Shown one piece after another: positions 53,591-63,089 of a stretch of 64,000 nt of DNA; positions within the stretch are counted from its first letter, which is position 1; each line of letters begins with the position of its first letter. The DNA is from JAHBNG01 sp039028975 (GTDB lineage: Bacteria; Chloroflexota; Anaerolineae; Caldilineales; Caldilineaceae), in NCBI GenBank assembly GCA_039028975.1, contig JBCCHB010000057.1:27535-91534 (forward strand), given 5' to 3'. The notes under the pieces are model-generated. The model did not search any database and was not told where the DNA came from. It saw only the letters and a program-made list of their open reading frames with translations. The translations under genes were made by a program, and so were the position numbers.

Positions 53591-54122
53591 CCATATTCCC
53601 CTGGCCTTTGATGATCCGGCGCTCAAAAAACCCGATTTCTTATACCTGAACCCTGCGGGTGCCATCCCGACCATTGTGGATAGTGGCTTCGCTCTCTCAG
53701 AATCTTTGGCCATCAATCTCTATCTGGCTAAGAAGTACAGTGATCAGGGGCCAACATCCCTCTATCCAACGTCCCCCCAAACAGAAGCAGAGATCTGGCG
53801 TTGGGGTCTTTGGGCACAAGGGCACCTGGAACCGTGGGTGCAAAAGGATCAGCTCTTGGCAGGGTTACTTACGGCGATTGGAAATCAGGCTGATGCCATG
53901 ATCGACCAATCGTTGATGGTGCTTGAACGTCAACTCACTACGAGAGAATGGCTGGTTCAGGAGCATTTCACCGTGGGTGATCTCAATATGGCTGCTGTTC
54001 TCTCCCCTTCTCGGGCAAAACATCTTGATTTGTCAAGCTATCCCAATGTGGATGCGTGGTTGAGGCGGTGTTATACCAGACCAGCCGCGCTCGCCACGCG
54101 TCGTCAATATCAAAATAGCTAA
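53508..54122 (+). CDS. Glutathione S-transferase-like protein
   Basis: The 204-residue protein has a thioredoxin-like N-terminal GST domain (LTIYGSPQSRTMRVLWMASELGL, NPAGAIPTIVDSGFALSESLAINLYLAKKY) and an all-helical C-terminal domain ending VGDLNMAAVLSPSRA-like and AWLRRCYTRPAA. The catalytic Ser or Cys is probably Ser in GSPQSR. The ATG at 53508 is used; GAGG lies 12 nt upstream. It overlaps the hydrolase gene by 83 nt in another frame. Chloroflexota usually lack glutathione, so the thiol cofactor is uncertain. Confidence 0.82.
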   Translation: MTLTIYGSPQSRTMRVLWMASELGLQYNHIPLAFDDPALKKPDFLYLNPAGAIPTIVDSGFALSESLAINLYLAKKYSDQGPTSLYPTSPQTEAEIWRWGLWAQGHLEPWVQKDQLLAGLLTAIGNQADAMIDQSLMVLERQLTTREWLVQEHFTVGDLNMAAVLSPSRAKHLDLSSYPNVDAWLRRCYTRPAALATRRQYQNS

Positions 54123-54132
54123 ATAGAGATTC

Positions 54133-54327
54133 TTACCGATCGGCCTTCCGCTTTGTGTTCTTATAGATAAACTCGGTCCGCTTGCAGTTGGGGCAAACGT
54201 ATATGTCAAAGATCAAGTGCTTCTCGATGTCAAAGAAGGCATCGAATAGACCGCGCTTGTTCTCTTGAGATTCAAAACGATACTCGCTGAGATATTGGGT
54301 TTCAACATTGCAGCGCACACAATCCAT
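54133..54327 (-). CDS. Small zinc-ribbon protein
   Basis: This 64-residue protein has two CxxC knuckles, MDCVRCN and VCPNCKRTEF, separated by 40 residues, as in treble-clef or zinc-ribbon nucleic-acid-binding or YgiT-like proteins. The ATG at 54327 has AGGAGG 9 nt upstream and places the first knuckle at residue 3; the longer frame to 54450 has no conserved features. It is convergent with the GST gene. The function is unknown. Confidence 0.65.
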   Translation of the reverse strand: MDCVRCNVETQYLSEYRFESQENKRGLFDAFFDIEKHLIFDIYVCPNCKRTEFIYKNTKRKADR

Positions 54328-54545
54328 GCGATCAATCCTCCTAATTTTTGTAGCTGTTGTGGTAAAATTCAAACCTAAGCTAAGTAAACCACTCTTGACG
54401 GTTGTGCGCCTGACAGGAAACGAATAGCTCGCTGACACAACAATACCCAACGATCTGACAATTATGCTTAACAGCGTTTCAAAACGACCGCATCTTTACC
54501 AGCCCCGATAGACGCACGACGAATCACGCACCAAAGGAACCACCC

Positions 54546-55511
54546 ATGCCCAAATTTGTCTTTATGCCACCCCAATCTGAACAAAATATCGAATGGGCCA
54601 GCAAGCTTACCACTGAATTACCTGCTTATAACGTTGCAACACCTGAAACCGATGAAGAGGCTGAGGAGATGCTAAAAGACGCCGATGCAGCCTTTGGCGT
54701 TGTTCCACCTGCAGCCCTGGCTGGGGCCACCAAACTCAAATGGTTGCAGAGTCCTGCAGCGGCACCACCGGCTGGCTACTACTATCCTGAATTGATTGAA
54801 CATGAGGTTATCGTCTGCAACCCACGGGGCGTCTATAACGATCACATTGCCCAACATATTCTCATGTACATGTTGGCGTTGGCTCGCGGCCTCCCCTACT
54901 ATATGGATGCCCAGCGAGAGAGTCGGTGGGATAAACAGGCTCGTAAGAGTACCTATGTAGATCTAGCCCGCTCCAGTGCGCTCATCTTTGGCGTGGGGGG
55001 AATCGGCCAGGAGACGGCCAAGTTGTGTCTGGCCTTTGGTATGCGGGTCATCGGCATTGACGAGCGCTGGGAACATGACGTGCCGCTCACGGAAAAGTAT
55101 CAACCTGGTGCTCTAGACTCACTTCTGCCGGAAGCCGACTTTGTGATCACCACAGTTCCCCACACGCCCAGCACTGAAGGCATGTGGAACAGCAGCCGCT
55201 TTGGCTTGATGAAGAACTCCGCTTACTTCATCAACATCGGCCGCGGCCTAACCACCAAGATCGCCGATCTTACTACGGCCCTCGAATCGGGTCAGATTGC
55301 CGGGTGTGGCCTGGATGTTTACGAAACCGAGCCATTCCCCAGCCATGAGAAGCTATGGACAATGGGAAACGTGATTCTCACACCTCATATCGCCGTCCAT
55401 GAGGCACCGGGCATTGCGGATCGTCAATTTGGCGTGCTCTTGGATAATGCTCGACTCTTTGCTGAAGGAAGGCCACTGAGGAATGTGGTAGATAAATCGA
55501 AGTGGTACTAA
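54546..55511 (+). CDS. D-2-hydroxyacid dehydrogenase, second paralogue
   Basis: The 321-residue protein has the NAD-binding LIFGVGGIGQETAKLCLAFG (about 145-164), NIGRGLTTKIADLTTALESG with the catalytic Arg/Glu region, DVYETEPFPSHEKLW and the catalytic His in LTPHIAVHE. The pattern VNIGRG rather than NTSRGD resembles glyoxylate/hydroxypyruvate reductases of the GhrA type, so glyoxylate reduction is conceivable given the glc genes. AAGGA lies 7 nt before the ATG. The HAD phosphatase starts 3 nt after its stop. Confidence 0.83.
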   Translation: MPKFVFMPPQSEQNIEWASKLTTELPAYNVATPETDEEAEEMLKDADAAFGVVPPAALAGATKLKWLQSPAAAPPAGYYYPELIEHEVIVCNPRGVYNDHIAQHILMYMLALARGLPYYMDAQRESRWDKQARKSTYVDLARSSALIFGVGGIGQETAKLCLAFGMRVIGIDERWEHDVPLTEKYQPGALDSLLPEADFVITTVPHTPSTEGMWNSSRFGLMKNSAYFINIGRGLTTKIADLTTALESGQIAGCGLDVYETEPFPSHEKLWTMGNVILTPHIAVHEAPGIADRQFGVLLDNARLFAEGRPLRNVVDKSKWY

Positions 55512-55514
55512 CCG

Positions 55515-56138
55515 ATGAAAACTGTTATTTTTGATCTAGGCGGCGTCGTTTTTGATTGGAACCCAGAGTCAATTATGACGGCATTTCTGGAATCCATCCA
55601 AGTATTGGAGAGCGAGAGGTCAGCCCTAAAGATGAGGTTGAAGAAAGAGGTCTTCAATCACCCAGATTGGTTGGAGGCTGATCGTGGCTTGTTGACCGAA
55701 GCCGATGCGGCCAAGCGGTTTTCCGCTCGTACGGGGCGAACAATTCCTGAGATGGAGCAATTACTAGCCCTTACGACTGCATCTCTGCGCCCTTTTCCCG
55801 AGACACTTCAGCTCATTGATGATCTTGTCAAAATGTCGATTCCACTCTATGTGCTCTCCAACATGCCCAGCGAGCGGGGTGCTTTTCTCCTCAAATCCTT
55901 TGACTTCTGGGATAAATTCGAGGGGATTATTCTCTCAGGTGATGTTCAGCTTCTTAAGCCCGATGCGGCCATCTACAAACATCTATTGAGCCGATTTGGA
56001 CTCGCCCCAACAGATTGTGCATTCTTGGATGATTCGCAGCCAAATGTGATTGCGGCTGCTGAGCTTGGAATCCACGGCATTCACTTTCGGAATGCAGCCG
56101 ACTGTAGACCCCAATTAGAGGCTTGGCTATCTGGGTAA
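55515..56138 (+). CDS. HAD-superfamily phosphatase (YihX-like)
   Basis: The 207-residue hydrolase has motif I FDLGGVVFDWNP (the nucleophile Asp near residue 6 and GGV then DWN), motif II YVLSNMPSER, motif III Lys in LLKPDAAIYKHLL and motif IV FLDDSQPNVIAAAELGIHGI. Glycolytic sugar-phosphate phosphatases such as YihX share this DLGGV(V/L) start. It is coupled to the upstream dehydrogenase (3-nt gap) and could supply its alcohol substrate, for example from phosphoglycolate; that is inference. Confidence 0.83.
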   Translation: MKTVIFDLGGVVFDWNPESIMTAFLESIQVLESERSALKMRLKKEVFNHPDWLEADRGLLTEADAAKRFSARTGRTIPEMEQLLALTTASLRPFPETLQLIDDLVKMSIPLYVLSNMPSERGAFLLKSFDFWDKFEGIILSGDVQLLKPDAAIYKHLLSRFGLAPTDCAFLDDSQPNVIAAAELGIHGIHFRNAADCRPQLEAWLSG

Positions 56139-56255
56139 ACGCTATCCCTGGAAACAGTCCAAAGTCTCAAGTCCACGGTCCGAAGTCAGTTATCTCGGAT
56201 ATAGACCCTAGACCCTGCGGCGATGCTTTCTTTCATCTTCGTAGACAACGAGCAA

Positions 56256-58028
56256 TCAGCTACTCTGCTGGGTTTCGATTAACGATGCATACGCCCCACC
56301 CTGAGCCATCAACTCCACGTGGGATCCTTGTTCTAGAATACCGCTGCCCCCTTCCTGACTGCCACCGATAACGATGATACGGTCAGCGTGGCGAATGGTC
56401 GAGAGGCGGTGGGCAATGACGAAGGCGGTGCGATTTTGCAACAGTTCATCGATGGCGGCTTGAACCAGCCGTTCCGTGCGGGTGTCAATGTTGGACGTAG
56501 CTTCATCCAATATGAGCAGGCGGGGATCGGCCAAAATGGCTCGGGCAATACAGAGCAACTGACGCTGGCCCTGGCTAACCGATCCGCCCTCGGCACTTAG
56601 TTCTGTTTCATAGCCATCTTCTAACGCCATGATAAAGTCATGGGCACGAGCAGCCGTGGCCGCAGCAATCACTTCGTCCATTGGGGCATCTGGTTTGCCA
56701 TAGCGGATGTTGTTGGCAATGGTATCCGCAAAGAGGAAGCTATTTTGGGGCACCTCTCCCATTTGAGTACGCAAGCTAGACTGGGTCACATCCCGGACAT
56801 CATACCCATCCACCAGTACTTGACCCGCCATCACATCATAGAAGCGCCCAATCAGATTGACCACGGTGCTCTTACCCGAACCCGTCTCGCCCACCAGTGC
56901 AATGGTCTCGCCAGGTGAAGATGAGAGAGAGACACCATTTAGGATGACGTGAGACTCATCATAACCAAAGACCACATCGTCGAAGCGCACGTGACCATCA
57001 ATATCGGGGATATCCTGAGCGCCACCTTTGTCGCTGATGTCTGGTTCAGTATCCAACAGCTCAAAGACCCGTTCACCAGCCGCAAAGGCCGCCTGCATCT
57101 GGGTATAGAGGCCAGAGAGCATCTGGACGGGGCGAAAAAACTGTTGGGCATAGGTCAAGAAAGCCACCACCACACCTACGGTTACCTGACCATTAAAGGC
57201 CAAATATCCCCCATAGCCCGCCACCAAAACAGTGGCCAAGGTGGAGAGTACATCCATGGTAGGAGAAAAGGCCGCCGTAATGCTGGCTGCGTAGATATTG
57301 GCATCTCTGTTGGCCGCATTGTCTAAGGCGAAATCTTCGATATTAATGGCCGTGCGGGCAAAGGATTGGGCCTCCCTAATATTGGTTAGATTCTCCTCTA
57401 ACTCAGCCGATAGTTCCCCCAAAGCGCGACGGGTCTCTCGGAAGGCAGCCCGTGACCGACGAGAGAAGTAGAGGGTTGTGCCAATCATAATGGGCAGAAC
57501 AATAATGGTCACGATGGATAGCTCGACATTCAGGGTGAACATGGCAATTAAGACCCCAATCAAGCCAAAGAGAGAGCCAAGTGACTGCATGAGCGATTGG
57601 GAGAAGAGGGTACCGATGGCGTCGGTATCGTTGACCAAGCGGCTCATGAGATCGCCTGCTCCATTCTTGTAGAAGAAGTTGAGCGACAGGCGCTGAATGT
57701 GCCCAAAGATATCGCCCCGCAGTCGCTTGAGGAGACGTTGTGACAAAACGCCCAAGAGCCGAATTTGCCCCATAAAGCCCACATAACCCAGAAGGTAGAC
57801 CCCAAGCAACAACAACATGGTCTGGGTCAAGCCCCCTCGGTCCCCGGCACCAATGTATTGATCAACGGCCCGCCCGATTAGCGCTGGTGCCAATGCTTGG
57901 CTCACGGCATACAAACTCAGCAGGACCAAGATGGCAAGCAAAAGACGTTCCTCGCCACGAAAGTAGTCAAGTAGTTGGCGGAGGATGCTCATGTCAGAGC
58001 GGGTACGTTGCGGTGTTTCGTTTTCCAT
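56256..58028 (-). CDS. ABC exporter half-transporter, consensus-site Walker subunit
   Basis: The 590-residue protein has six membrane segments (about 25-320) and a nucleotide-binding domain: Walker A GETGSGKST, Q-loop VPQNSFLFADTI, a variant signature SVSQGQRQLL in place of LSGGQ, Walker B LLILDEATSNIDTRTE with the catalytic Glu, and H-loop AHRLSTIRHAD. It pairs with the 576-residue gene just upstream (58092-59822) to form a heterodimer of the TM287/288 or LmrCD kind, exporting drugs, lipids or peptides. The intact Walker B/H-loop lies here and the variant signature belongs to the partner's degenerate site. Confidence 0.9.
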   Translation of the reverse strand: MENETPQRTRSDMSILRQLLDYFRGEERLLLAILVLLSLYAVSQALAPALIGRAVDQYIGAGDRGGLTQTMLLLLGVYLLGYVGFMGQIRLLGVLSQRLLKRLRGDIFGHIQRLSLNFFYKNGAGDLMSRLVNDTDAIGTLFSQSLMQSLGSLFGLIGVLIAMFTLNVELSIVTIIVLPIMIGTTLYFSRRSRAAFRETRRALGELSAELEENLTNIREAQSFARTAINIEDFALDNAANRDANIYAASITAAFSPTMDVLSTLATVLVAGYGGYLAFNGQVTVGVVVAFLTYAQQFFRPVQMLSGLYTQMQAAFAAGERVFELLDTEPDISDKGGAQDIPDIDGHVRFDDVVFGYDESHVILNGVSLSSSPGETIALVGETGSGKSTVVNLIGRFYDVMAGQVLVDGYDVRDVTQSSLRTQMGEVPQNSFLFADTIANNIRYGKPDAPMDEVIAAATAARAHDFIMALEDGYETELSAEGGSVSQGQRQLLCIARAILADPRLLILDEATSNIDTRTERLVQAAIDELLQNRTAFVIAHRLSTIRHADRIIVIGGSQEGGSGILEQGSHVELMAQGGAYASLIETQQSS

Positions 58029-58091
58029 TATAATAGTTGTAGATTAGGGTTGCCGATTGATGACTCGGCCACTGACTACTCATCCACTGAA

Positions 58092-59822
58092 TCAATCGTC
58101 ATCCATCTGCGAGTGGACAATCTCTGCATACAGGTGGCTGTTGTGCATCAATTCATCGTGGGTGCCTTCGGCTGCAACACGGCCCTCATCAATTACGAGG
58201 ATCTTGTCCGCGCTACGCAAGGTGGAAACGCGTTGAGCAATAATAAATGCAGTGTGGTGATCCAGATAGGGTTCCAGGGCTTCCTGAAGTTTGTGCTCTG
58301 TTTCTACGTCAACGGCGCTCATGGAATCATCGAAGATAAGAATCCGTGGGTGAACTAGCAAAACCCGAGCGATGGCGATGCGCTGCCGCTGTCCACCACT
58401 CAATCCACTACCCTGCTCACCCAACATGGTTTCATACCTATCAGGCTGCTCCATGATGAAGTCGTGAGCTTGGGCCAGCTTGGCTGCATGAATAACCTCT
58501 TCGTCGGTGGCTTCGGGTTTTCCATACCGAATGTTGTCTTTGATCGATTCACTGACGAGCGAGATAGATTGAAGCGCCACACCAACACGGTGACGAAGCT
58601 CATTCACCTCGAAGTCCCGCACATCAATTCCGTCGATCAGGACCTTACCATCGGTGGCCTCATAGAAGCGAGGAATCAGGTTGACGATGCTACTCTTGCC
58701 GCTGCCCGTAGCCCCAACGAGGGCTATGGTCTCCCCTGGCAGTACTTCAAAGGAGATGTTGTGCAGAATCTCTTTCTCTGATCCTGCATAGGAAAAGTGG
58801 ACATTCTCAAAGACTACACCAGCCGGCGCATCAGCCGCAAAGGGAATCGGTTGGGCTGGGCTTTGGATTTCATTTTCTGCGTCAATTACCTCAAAGAGGC
58901 GTTTGCCTGAAGCATCCGCTCGAGCCAGTTGCTGAGAGAGAAAGCCAAGTTGGAAGATGGGTTGGAGCAGAAAGGCCAAGTAGCTGTTGAAGGCAATCAG
59001 CGTTCCCAAGGAAAGCTCTTCAGAAATGACTAGATTCCCCCCATACCAGATGACGATTAGCGTACCGATATTGGCCAGCAAAAAGACCGTAGGAAAGCCC
59101 AAGGAAAACATCCGTATAACAGAAAGGTTCTGATTGTAGAGCACCTCGTTTTGGTCTGTATAACGGCCCAATTCGCGGGGTTCGGCCGCAAACGCTTTAA
59201 CGACCCGCACCCCGGCGATGCTCTCTTGCAAGATGTTGTTCAAAATGCCCAAATTACGCTGAACCGTGCCAAAGAGCGGCCCCATACGCGAAAATAGCCA
59301 CACGAATAATCCAATAATAACAGGGATCGTGGTGAGGGATGCCAGGGCCAATCGCCAATCGGTGGTAAAGAGGATAATCATGCTACCGATAAAGGTCAAC
59401 ACCGCCGAGATCAATTGTAACAGCCCTTGGGCATAAAAGTTCCGCACTCCTTCTACATCAGAGGTTGTACGGGTCATCAACTGGCCTGTGCGATGCGTAT
59501 CGTGATAGGAGAAGGAGAGAGTTTCGAGCTTGGTGTAGATTTCGTTGCGCAAGTCGTAAGCGATGCCCTGAGAGGCTGTCTCTGACCAGTAGACATTGGT
59601 AAAGCTGAAGAGGCCACGCACAATGGCCACCAACAACAAGCCCCCGGTGGCAATCAGAATACCATTCCAACTGCCCGCCTCAATACCATTGTCGATTAGT
59701 TGGCGCACCAATTGAGGAGCGTAAAGATTGGCTGCTGTCACAACAAGCATGGAGACAAAAGCACCAAGAGCCAAGCGCAGATAGGGCCGGAGGTAGGTAA
59801 GACCGCGGAGGGTAACGTTCAT
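58092..59822 (-). CDS. ABC exporter half-transporter, degenerate-site subunit
   Basis: The 576-residue partner has six membrane segments and a nucleotide-binding domain with Walker A GATGSGKSS, canonical signature LSGGQRQRIAIARVLL, a Walker B ILIFDDSMSAVDVETE in which the catalytic Glu is Asp, and an H-loop AQRVSTLRSAD in which His is Gln. The composite ATP site formed by this Walker B/H-loop and the SVSQGQ signature of the 590-residue subunit is therefore degenerate, and the other site is intact. The stop is 63 nt before the partner's start. Confidence 0.9.
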   Translation of the reverse strand: MNVTLRGLTYLRPYLRLALGAFVSMLVVTAANLYAPQLVRQLIDNGIEAGSWNGILIATGGLLLVAIVRGLFSFTNVYWSETASQGIAYDLRNEIYTKLETLSFSYHDTHRTGQLMTRTTSDVEGVRNFYAQGLLQLISAVLTFIGSMIILFTTDWRLALASLTTIPVIIGLFVWLFSRMGPLFGTVQRNLGILNNILQESIAGVRVVKAFAAEPRELGRYTDQNEVLYNQNLSVIRMFSLGFPTVFLLANIGTLIVIWYGGNLVISEELSLGTLIAFNSYLAFLLQPIFQLGFLSQQLARADASGKRLFEVIDAENEIQSPAQPIPFAADAPAGVVFENVHFSYAGSEKEILHNISFEVLPGETIALVGATGSGKSSIVNLIPRFYEATDGKVLIDGIDVRDFEVNELRHRVGVALQSISLVSESIKDNIRYGKPEATDEEVIHAAKLAQAHDFIMEQPDRYETMLGEQGSGLSGGQRQRIAIARVLLVHPRILIFDDSMSAVDVETEHKLQEALEPYLDHHTAFIIAQRVSTLRSADKILVIDEGRVAAEGTHDELMHNSHLYAEIVHSQMDDD

Positions 59823-60323
59823 TGTGTACAGAGTTCCAGGTATTGAGGTATTTATACTAAGGATCGAGAATTTAATAAAACGTAATGGAAGATCTCTCGG
59901 GTACTCGAGATGACAGGACCGAAGTTTAGGGTTTTATTTGATCTTGATTCCTAAGAGATGATTGTGATGAACTGCGACCTTTCTCCATTCCCTATGGATT
60001 GTAGCATGTGAGGATAATCCCAAGCAAAATATACTCAGTAGTTAGAGATGCAAGAAGCTGCACCATAGGGGATGAAAGTCGAACAAAGATTACACAGACT
60101 TCGGCATGCGTTCAGTCGCTCATGCAATGGGCGCAGAGTGATAAGGCTTGCGCAGGCTTTTTACTGCCTTAATCTGTATAATCTTTTATTCTTTATTATT
60201 TTCAGGGCAGATCCCAAAAAGGCCAATTTTTATCATTTCGTAGGAGCCAGCACCTGCAATCTGGGTGTCTTGAAATGATAGTTTGCGTTCTACTAGTACT
60301 TCCACAGCGTAAATTCGTTAGGC
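59823..60323. other. Gene-free region between ABC exporter and LRR gene
   Basis: A remnant of the REP class (GAAGATCTCTCGGGTACTCG and AGATGACAGG, 59888-59917) is the only structure recognised. Short open frames here show no coding features. Confidence 0.45.
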
Positions 60324-63089
60324 TTAGCCACATGTTTCGGCTAATTGCCCATGAAGTAGAGGGATATAGAGCGACTGGTTGAGCGTGCTGTCGATTTCTG
60401 ACGAAGTTGTATTCGGCTGGAAACATGCTGTGTAGGCACCGATCTGCCTCGAATTGATTGTAATCATCGGTTGTATCGCCTCATCATCTGACAAACCTGC
60501 TCCCTCCCAGCGAACAAAGTGCCATCCAACATCCGGTACGGCGTTCAGCTCAATATTAACCAATGTCAGGCTAGACTTGGTGATGGCTCCATTTCCCTTG
60601 ATTGTTGTTACAACTGTATCGTCAGCGAGGGTAGATAGATTGGCCAACAGATCATTGTCAATTTCAAGCCAAATTAGGTTCGTAAGATTGGCAATCTCAT
60701 CTGGGATAGATGTCAATGAGTTGCGGCCCAGGAAAAGCCAATAGAGGGAAGCTAGAGTCCAAACTTCCTCGGGCACACTCATGAGTTGATTATTCTCCAG
60801 GTTGAGGAACTCAAGAGAGGTCAGGTTTCTGATCTCTGACGGTAGACTTGTCAGTTGGTTATTCAAAAGAGCTAGCGTTGCAAGATTATGAAGCTGACCG
60901 ATTTCCTGAGGTAGCGAGGTAAGTTGATTGTTGTCTACCCACAAACTATATAAAGATGTAAGGTTGCCGATTTCCGGTGGAAGACTTGTCAGTTGGTTGT
61001 CCTCCAGACCCAGGTATTGCAGCGAGGAAAGATTGCCGATTTCCGGTGGAAGATTTGTCAATTGGTTGTCGAATAGTTCTAGGCGATATAGAGATGTAAG
61101 GTTGCCGATTTCCGGTGGAAGGCTTGTCAGTTGGTTGTTGTATAGCTCAAGCCTCTGCAAAGAGTTAAGATTGCCTATCTCGTGAGAAAGCGTGATTAGC
61201 GGGCTGTCATATATGCCAAAAGAAGTTAGCCACGGCATCTGTCCAATGGCGGATGGTAGCTCGGCAATCTGGTTGCCGCCAACCCACAAAGTACGAAGAG
61301 ATGTAAGATTTACGATCTCGGGCGGCAAAGTTGTCAGCAGATTTTTATCCAGATCCAGATAAGTTAGGGAGGGAAGACTGAAGAGCTCTGAAGGCAAGGT
61401 AGTCAGTTGGTTCTTCTGCAAGTCAAGCTCCGTAAGCGCTCTCAGTTCCCCTATTTGCATTGCTAAACTCGTCAGCAAATTCTCCTCTAAGTCAAGTCTT
61501 TTTAGAGAGTGCAGGGCGCTAATTTCTGGAGGCAAATCCGTTAGGGCATTTCCCTTTACGGTGAGACTTTCCAAGTTTGTTAGGCCCTGAATTGCAGATG
61601 GCAGTTCAGCAAGCTGATTATTGGATAGGTCCAGATATGTGAGATTAGCCAGCATCCCGATCTCGTCTGGGACCCCTACCAACCGATTGTTGCGGAGGTT
61701 CAACGCACGCAGCCTAGTAAGATTGCCAATTTCCGACGGGATGTCGGCAAGTAGGCTGTTGTCAATCGTGAGTTCTGTAAGTGATGCAAGGTTGCCTATC
61801 TCTGGCGGCAGAGCGGTCAATAGCGTATTGTTTACTGTCAAAGTAGTTAAGTTGTTGAGGTTCTCAATCTCTGGTGGAAGCGTTGTGAGCGGGTTATTCT
61901 CTACATAAAGAGAGTTTAGATTGGTAAGATTCCCAATTTCGGATGGCAGAGCCGACAGAAGATTGTCCTCCAGATCAAGTGACGAAAGTTGAGAAAAGTT
62001 CCCAATGGATGAGGGTAGATCCGTCAGTTCGTTGCTGGTGAGGTAAAGCCATGTAATCAGCGTAAGATTTCCAATCTGTGGTGGAATCGTGGCCAATTGG
62101 TTATTATTTAGAGTGAGATACGTAAGATTTGAGAGGTTCCCAATCTCTTCTGGCAAGCTTATCAATTGGTTGTACGCAACACGTAGCTCGGTTAGAGAGG
62201 AAAGATTGCCTATCTCTGGTGGTAAGCTTGTCAATTGATTGTAAGCAACACCCATCCTAGTTAGAGAGGAAAGGTTGCCTATCTCTGGCGGTAAGTTTGT
62301 CAGCTGGTTATAGCTAGCTTCCAGCCAGGTCAATGACGTTAGATTACCCAATTCAGGTGGTAAGTTCGTTAATTGATTATTATGTAGTACCATCTTGGTA
62401 AGTGAAGAGAAGTTGCCAATCTGAGGTGGTAAGTTGGTCAGGCGGTTATACTCTATTTCCAACTCTCTAAGCGCTGTGAGATTTCCCAATTCGGGTGGGA
62501 AGGTGGCTAGTTGGTTTCTGGACACATCAAACGTATGGAGTGCTCCGAAGTTACCAATTTCTACCGGCAGGTTCGTTAGTCTATTCCCTTTCAGGTTCAG
62601 AATTTGTAAGGAGGTCAGCCCGCCAAAGGTTGGTGGCAAGTGTGTTAATTGGTTGAAAGATAGATCAAGCGCAACAAGTGCAGGTAGGTTGCCTATTTCC
62701 GTAGGCAATTCTGATAGGTTGTTGTCGTATAAAATAAGAACTTGAAGGGCAGTAAGATTTCCGATTTGTGGTGGAAGGGTCGTCAGCGCATGTAGGCCCA
62801 AATGCAGTTGCGTTACTTGGCCATTAGCACAGAAAACGCCATCCCAAGTTGTGCATGGAGTATTATCCAGCAGCCACGTTTCGTTGACACTAGGCGAAGT
62901 GAATCCGGTAGCACCGCTATGGATTTGCACTAACGCTTCACACTCCACTTGTGGAATCTCGCTCACGTTAGTGCAGCTAAATTCTCCTTGGGCATAAGCT
63001 GTAGATATTGGATTCAGTGGCTCTATGCCCACCACGACTGCGGTCGTCCAAAAAAACAAAAGTACAATAAAAATCAATCGAAATCGCAT
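60324..63089 (-). CDS. Secreted protein with about 32 leucine-rich repeats
   Basis: The 921-residue protein has a signal peptide (FRLIFIVLLFFWTTAVVVG, cleaved probably after STAYAQ), a plant-LRRNT-like cap (TWLLDNTPCTTWDGVFC), and about 32 tandem 23-residue LRRs (L..L.L..N.LT.LPPEIGNL..) over roughly residues 92-830. A C-terminal beta domain of bacterial-repeat type follows (VVTTIKGNGAITKSS, VDPGWHFVRWEG-like) with the tail LYIPLLHGQ. The ribosome binding site is AGGAG 6 nt before the ATG. A surface-exposed binding or adhesion role is likely. The repeats are diverged in DNA, unlike those of the NACHT gene. Confidence 0.85.
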   Translation of the reverse strand: MRFRLIFIVLLFFWTTAVVVGIEPLNPISTAYAQGEFSCTNVSEIPQVECEALVQIHSGATGFTSPSVNETWLLDNTPCTTWDGVFCANGQVTQLHLGLHALTTLPPQIGNLTALQVLILYDNNLSELPTEIGNLPALVALDLSFNQLTHLPPTFGGLTSLQILNLKGNRLTNLPVEIGNFGALHTFDVSRNQLATFPPELGNLTALRELEIEYNRLTNLPPQIGNFSSLTKMVLHNNQLTNLPPELGNLTSLTWLEASYNQLTNLPPEIGNLSSLTRMGVAYNQLTSLPPEIGNLSSLTELRVAYNQLISLPEEIGNLSNLTYLTLNNNQLATIPPQIGNLTLITWLYLTSNELTDLPSSIGNFSQLSSLDLEDNLLSALPSEIGNLTNLNSLYVENNPLTTLPPEIENLNNLTTLTVNNTLLTALPPEIGNLASLTELTIDNSLLADIPSEIGNLTRLRALNLRNNRLVGVPDEIGMLANLTYLDLSNNQLAELPSAIQGLTNLESLTVKGNALTDLPPEISALHSLKRLDLEENLLTSLAMQIGELRALTELDLQKNQLTTLPSELFSLPSLTYLDLDKNLLTTLPPEIVNLTSLRTLWVGGNQIAELPSAIGQMPWLTSFGIYDSPLITLSHEIGNLNSLQRLELYNNQLTSLPPEIGNLTSLYRLELFDNQLTNLPPEIGNLSSLQYLGLEDNQLTSLPPEIGNLTSLYSLWVDNNQLTSLPQEIGQLHNLATLALLNNQLTSLPSEIRNLTSLEFLNLENNQLMSVPEEVWTLASLYWLFLGRNSLTSIPDEIANLTNLIWLEIDNDLLANLSTLADDTVVTTIKGNGAITKSSLTLVNIELNAVPDVGWHFVRWEGAGLSDDEAIQPMITINSRQIGAYTACFQPNTTSSEIDSTLNQSLYIPLLHGQLAETCG

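Noticed and set aside
60928..62745. Several open frames on the plus strand opposite the LRR gene
   Set aside because: The regular LRR codons create repetitive antisense frames (LPISGGR-type); they are shadows.
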